A stretch of 64,000 nt of DNA from Ruegeria sp. HKCCSA071 (lineage in GTDB: Bacteria; Pseudomonadota; Alphaproteobacteria; Rhodobacterales; Rhodobacteraceae), in NCBI RefSeq assembly GCF_017872555.1, contig NZ_JAEDOX010000002.1, positions 264,940 to 328,939 of the forward strand, given 5' to 3'. The notes under the pieces were generated by a model, which saw nothing but the letters and a program-made list of their open reading frames with translations, was not told where the DNA came from and made no database searches. A program made the translations under genes and the position numbers. This document shows positions 62,338 to 64,000 of the stretch, piece after piece (within the stretch, counting starts at the first letter, position 1; each line of letters begins with the position of its first letter).

Positions 62338-63645
62338 TTGACCGACCTGACCCCGCGCGAGATTGTCTCGGAACTGGATCGTTTCATTATCGGGCAAAAG
62401 GATGCCAAGCGCGCTGTGGCTGTTGCCCTGCGCAACCGCTGGCGCCGCAAGCAGTTGCCGGACGATATTCGCGAAGAGGTGTATCCAAAGAACATCCTGA
62501 TGATCGGCCCCACCGGTGTCGGCAAGACCGAGATCAGCCGCCGTCTGGCCAAGCTGGCGCGCGCACCCTTTATCAAAGTCGAAGCCACGAAGTTCACAGA
62601 GGTTGGCTATGTCGGTCGCGACGTGGAACAAATCATCCGCGATCTGGCCGATGCCGCCATTCTGCAAACACGGGAATTCATGCGTGAAGACGTCAGAGCC
62701 AAAGCCTATCAAGCCGCCGAAGACCGCGTGATTGACGCCATCGCTGGTACGGATGCCCGTGAAGGCACACGAGAGATGTTCCGCAAAAAGCTCAAGGCGG
62801 GTGAACTGGATGAGACGGTCATCGAACTGGACGTCGCGGACAGTTCAAACCCGATGCCGATGTTCGACATTCCGGGACAGCCAGGCAGTCAGATGGGGAT
62901 GATGAATCTGGGTGATATCTTCGGTAAGGCGTTTGCCGGGCGTACTGTCAGGAAACGTCTGACTGTCGCCGAAAGCTATGACGTGCTGATTGGGGAAGAG
63001 GCCGACAAGCTGCTGGACGATGAGACGGTCACCCGCACCGCATTGGAATCGGTGGAACAGAATGGCATCGTTTTTCTGGACGAGATTGACAAGGTCTGTG
63101 CCCGCACAGAAGCGCGTGGTGGTGATGTAAGTCGCGAAGGTGTACAGCGCGACCTGCTGCCCCTGATCGAAGGCACAACCGTCTCGACAAAACACGGTCC
63201 GGTGAAAACCGACCACATCCTGTTCATCGCATCCGGTGCGTTCCATATCGCCAAACCGTCAGACCTTTTGCCCGAGTTGCAGGGCCGTCTGCCCATTCGG
63301 GTAGAGCTGCGCGCGCTGACCGAGGAGGATTTCGTGCGCATCCTGACCGAAACCGACAACGCACTGACCCGTCAGTATACGGCCCTTATGGCCACCGAAG
63401 AGGTCACTGTTGGGTTTACTGAAGATGGTATTGCCGCCTTGGCACGGATCGCAGCCGAGGTGAACCAGAGCATTGAAAACATTGGTGCGCGGCGACTTTA
63501 CACCGTCATGGAGCGGGTCTTCGAAGAGCTGTCATTCACTGCACCAGACCAGGCCGGAACAGAAATAACTGTCGACGCACAATTCGTGGACGACAATCTG
63601 GGTGAATTGACCAAATCAGCAGACCTGAGCCGGTATGTCTTGTAG
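62338..63645 (+). CDS. hslU: ATP-dependent protease ATPase subunit HslU (TTG start)
   Basis: A 435-residue AAA+ unfoldase that feeds HslV. Walker A is [13 protein letters not shown] near residues 61-73; the I-domain occupies about residues 110-235, Walker B is [10 protein letters not shown] and sensor 2 is [18 protein letters not shown]. The start is TTG with AGAGGA seven bases upstream, and the protein begins [19 protein letters not shown] after it, as in the family. The length is typical. Confidence 0.96.
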   Translation: MTDLTPREIVSELDRFIIGQKDAKRAVAVALRNRWRRKQLPDDIREEVYPKNILMIGPTGVGKTEISRRLAKLARAPFIKVEATKFTEVGYVGRDVEQIIRDLADAAILQTREFMREDVRAKAYQAAEDRVIDAIAGTDAREGTREMFRKKLKAGELDETVIELDVADSSNPMPMFDIPGQPGSQMGMMNLGDIFGKAFAGRTVRKRLTVAESYDVLIGEEADKLLDDETVTRTALESVEQNGIVFLDEIDKVCARTEARGGDVSREGVQRDLLPLIEGTTVSTKHGPVKTDHILFIASGAFHIAKPSDLLPELQGRLPIRVELRALTEEDFVRILTETDNALTRQYTALMATEEVTVGFTEDGIAALARIAAEVNQSIENIGARRLYTVMERVFEELSFTAPDQAGTEITVDAQFVDDNLGELTKSADLSRYVL

Positions 63646-63956
63646 CAATTCGGATCCGATACTGCCGCTTTTCTGCGTTTCTTTCATCCGCTCTTTCGTT
63701 CAAAGCAAAGCGGTTTACTATTTGTGTGGTTACATTTATGGCCACCAGCAAGGAATGGACAACCAGAAATTCAGCAAAGAGCCCCGTCAAAAAAGTTGCC
63801 GAAACCATCAGACGCATAACTCGACAAAAGAGCTTGCCCATTCAATTTGTTCGCGCGGTCAGTTAACTACGCGCTGAAAATTTCGAATCGAAGTCACATT
63901 TCATACACGTGTGGCAAAGCCAAAATACAGGCAACAGGTTTTTGAGGTTGGGTGAT
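63646..63956. other. 311-base gap with lower GC, no confident gene
   Basis: The gap between hslU and the rfbC-like start is richer in A+T than neighbouring DNA. It contains a 42-codon frame at 63738-63866 (MATSKEWTTRNSAK...) of unknown value. No terminator with a T-run was seen after hslU. Confidence 0.5.
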
Positions 63957-64000
63957 ATGGAGATTGAGCAGACGGGTTTGTCGGGTGTGTTGGTTATTCG
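63957..64000 (+). CDS. rfbC: Probable dTDP-4-dehydrorhamnose 3,5-epimerase, N-terminus only
   Basis: Only 14 codons are visible before the right edge: MEIEQTGLSGVLVI. RfbC proteins typically begin MEIxxTxLxGVLxI, so the call is reasonable but rests on very few residues. GAGG lies nine bases upstream. RfbC makes dTDP-L-rhamnose for surface polysaccharides, which would place a polysaccharide locus to the right of the window. Confidence 0.55.
   Translation, partial: MEIEQTGLSGVLVI

Noticed and set aside
63738..63866. A 42-codon basic reading frame (MATSKEWTTRNSAK...)
   Set aside because: It has an ATG but no convincing ribosome-binding site, no family resemblance and lies in an A+T-rich gap. 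Kept only as a note.

Overview
The window reads as a chromosomal segment of a marine alphaproteobacterium of the Rhodobacteraceae (Roseobacter group; Ruegeria, Roseovarius or a relative). The basis is GC-rich coding DNA; a RegB/SenC/RegA redox cluster in its classic layout; a LexA box of the alphaproteobacterial type (GAAC-N7-GAAC); AddAB rather than RecBCD; the hemD / COG4223 / hemY neighbourhood; AmgK-MurU; and many families typical of the group (DUF1285, DUF2853, DUF1127, DUF3833). I saw no tRNA or rRNA gene, insertion sequence, prophage or CRISPR array. Coding density is high, and many adjacent genes overlap by 1-4 bases. The genus is inferred from gene content only.

Layout. 1-2808 (minus): MoxR ATPase / DUF58 / BatA-like membrane protein, the last running off the left edge. 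2861-10785: housekeeping and orphan genes (DUF1285, two DMT-type transporters including one further on, a hydroxypyruvate isomerase-like protein, DNA polymerase I, a CHCC zinc-finger protein, an ABC ATPase without its permease, DUF1203). 10864-18676: two separated SOS genes, dnaE2 (lacking the C-terminal part) and imuB, each with its own LexA box; between them lie a truncated globin, a DMT transporter, glutathione-dependent formaldehyde dehydrogenase and an I78 inhibitor lipoprotein. 18680-23764: an SDR gene diverging from a five-gene operon (FAD oxidoreductase, chalcone-isomerase-like protein, MFS transporter, two DUF3833 proteins). The shared intergenic region carries two TGATCC-N17-GTA motifs in opposite directions, resembling promoters of the RpoE/ChrR singlet-oxygen sigma factor.

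24282-32806 (minus) is an aerobic carbon monoxide dehydrogenase cluster, coxM-S-L-D-E-F-G, with an MHYT-LytTR regulator (CoxC-like) just upstream. CoxL has the AYRCSFR signature of true (form I) CO dehydrogenase. The cluster therefore predicts CO oxidation as a supplementary energy source. 32892-40676: hemY, COG4223 and hemD in one direction, tsaD-gpsA-yciI-EVE in the other, then a proline-rich single-pass membrane protein. 40896-45729: DUF2853, extensin-like protein, ahcY, a small secreted protein, an HD hydrolase, and a Crp/Fnr regulator with a DUF2892 protein.

45942-48692 is regA-senC diverging from regB, the redox-responsive global regulator. 48759-58737 is a long co-directional run: PAS protein, tsaE, amgK, murU, addB, addA. 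It is followed by trxA, a tandem Lin0512 pair and a DUF1127 gene. hslV and hslU are present but separated by an MFS gene on the opposite strand. The last 44 bases hold the start of what looks like rfbC (dTDP-4-dehydrorhamnose 3,5-epimerase), probably the edge of a surface-polysaccharide locus.
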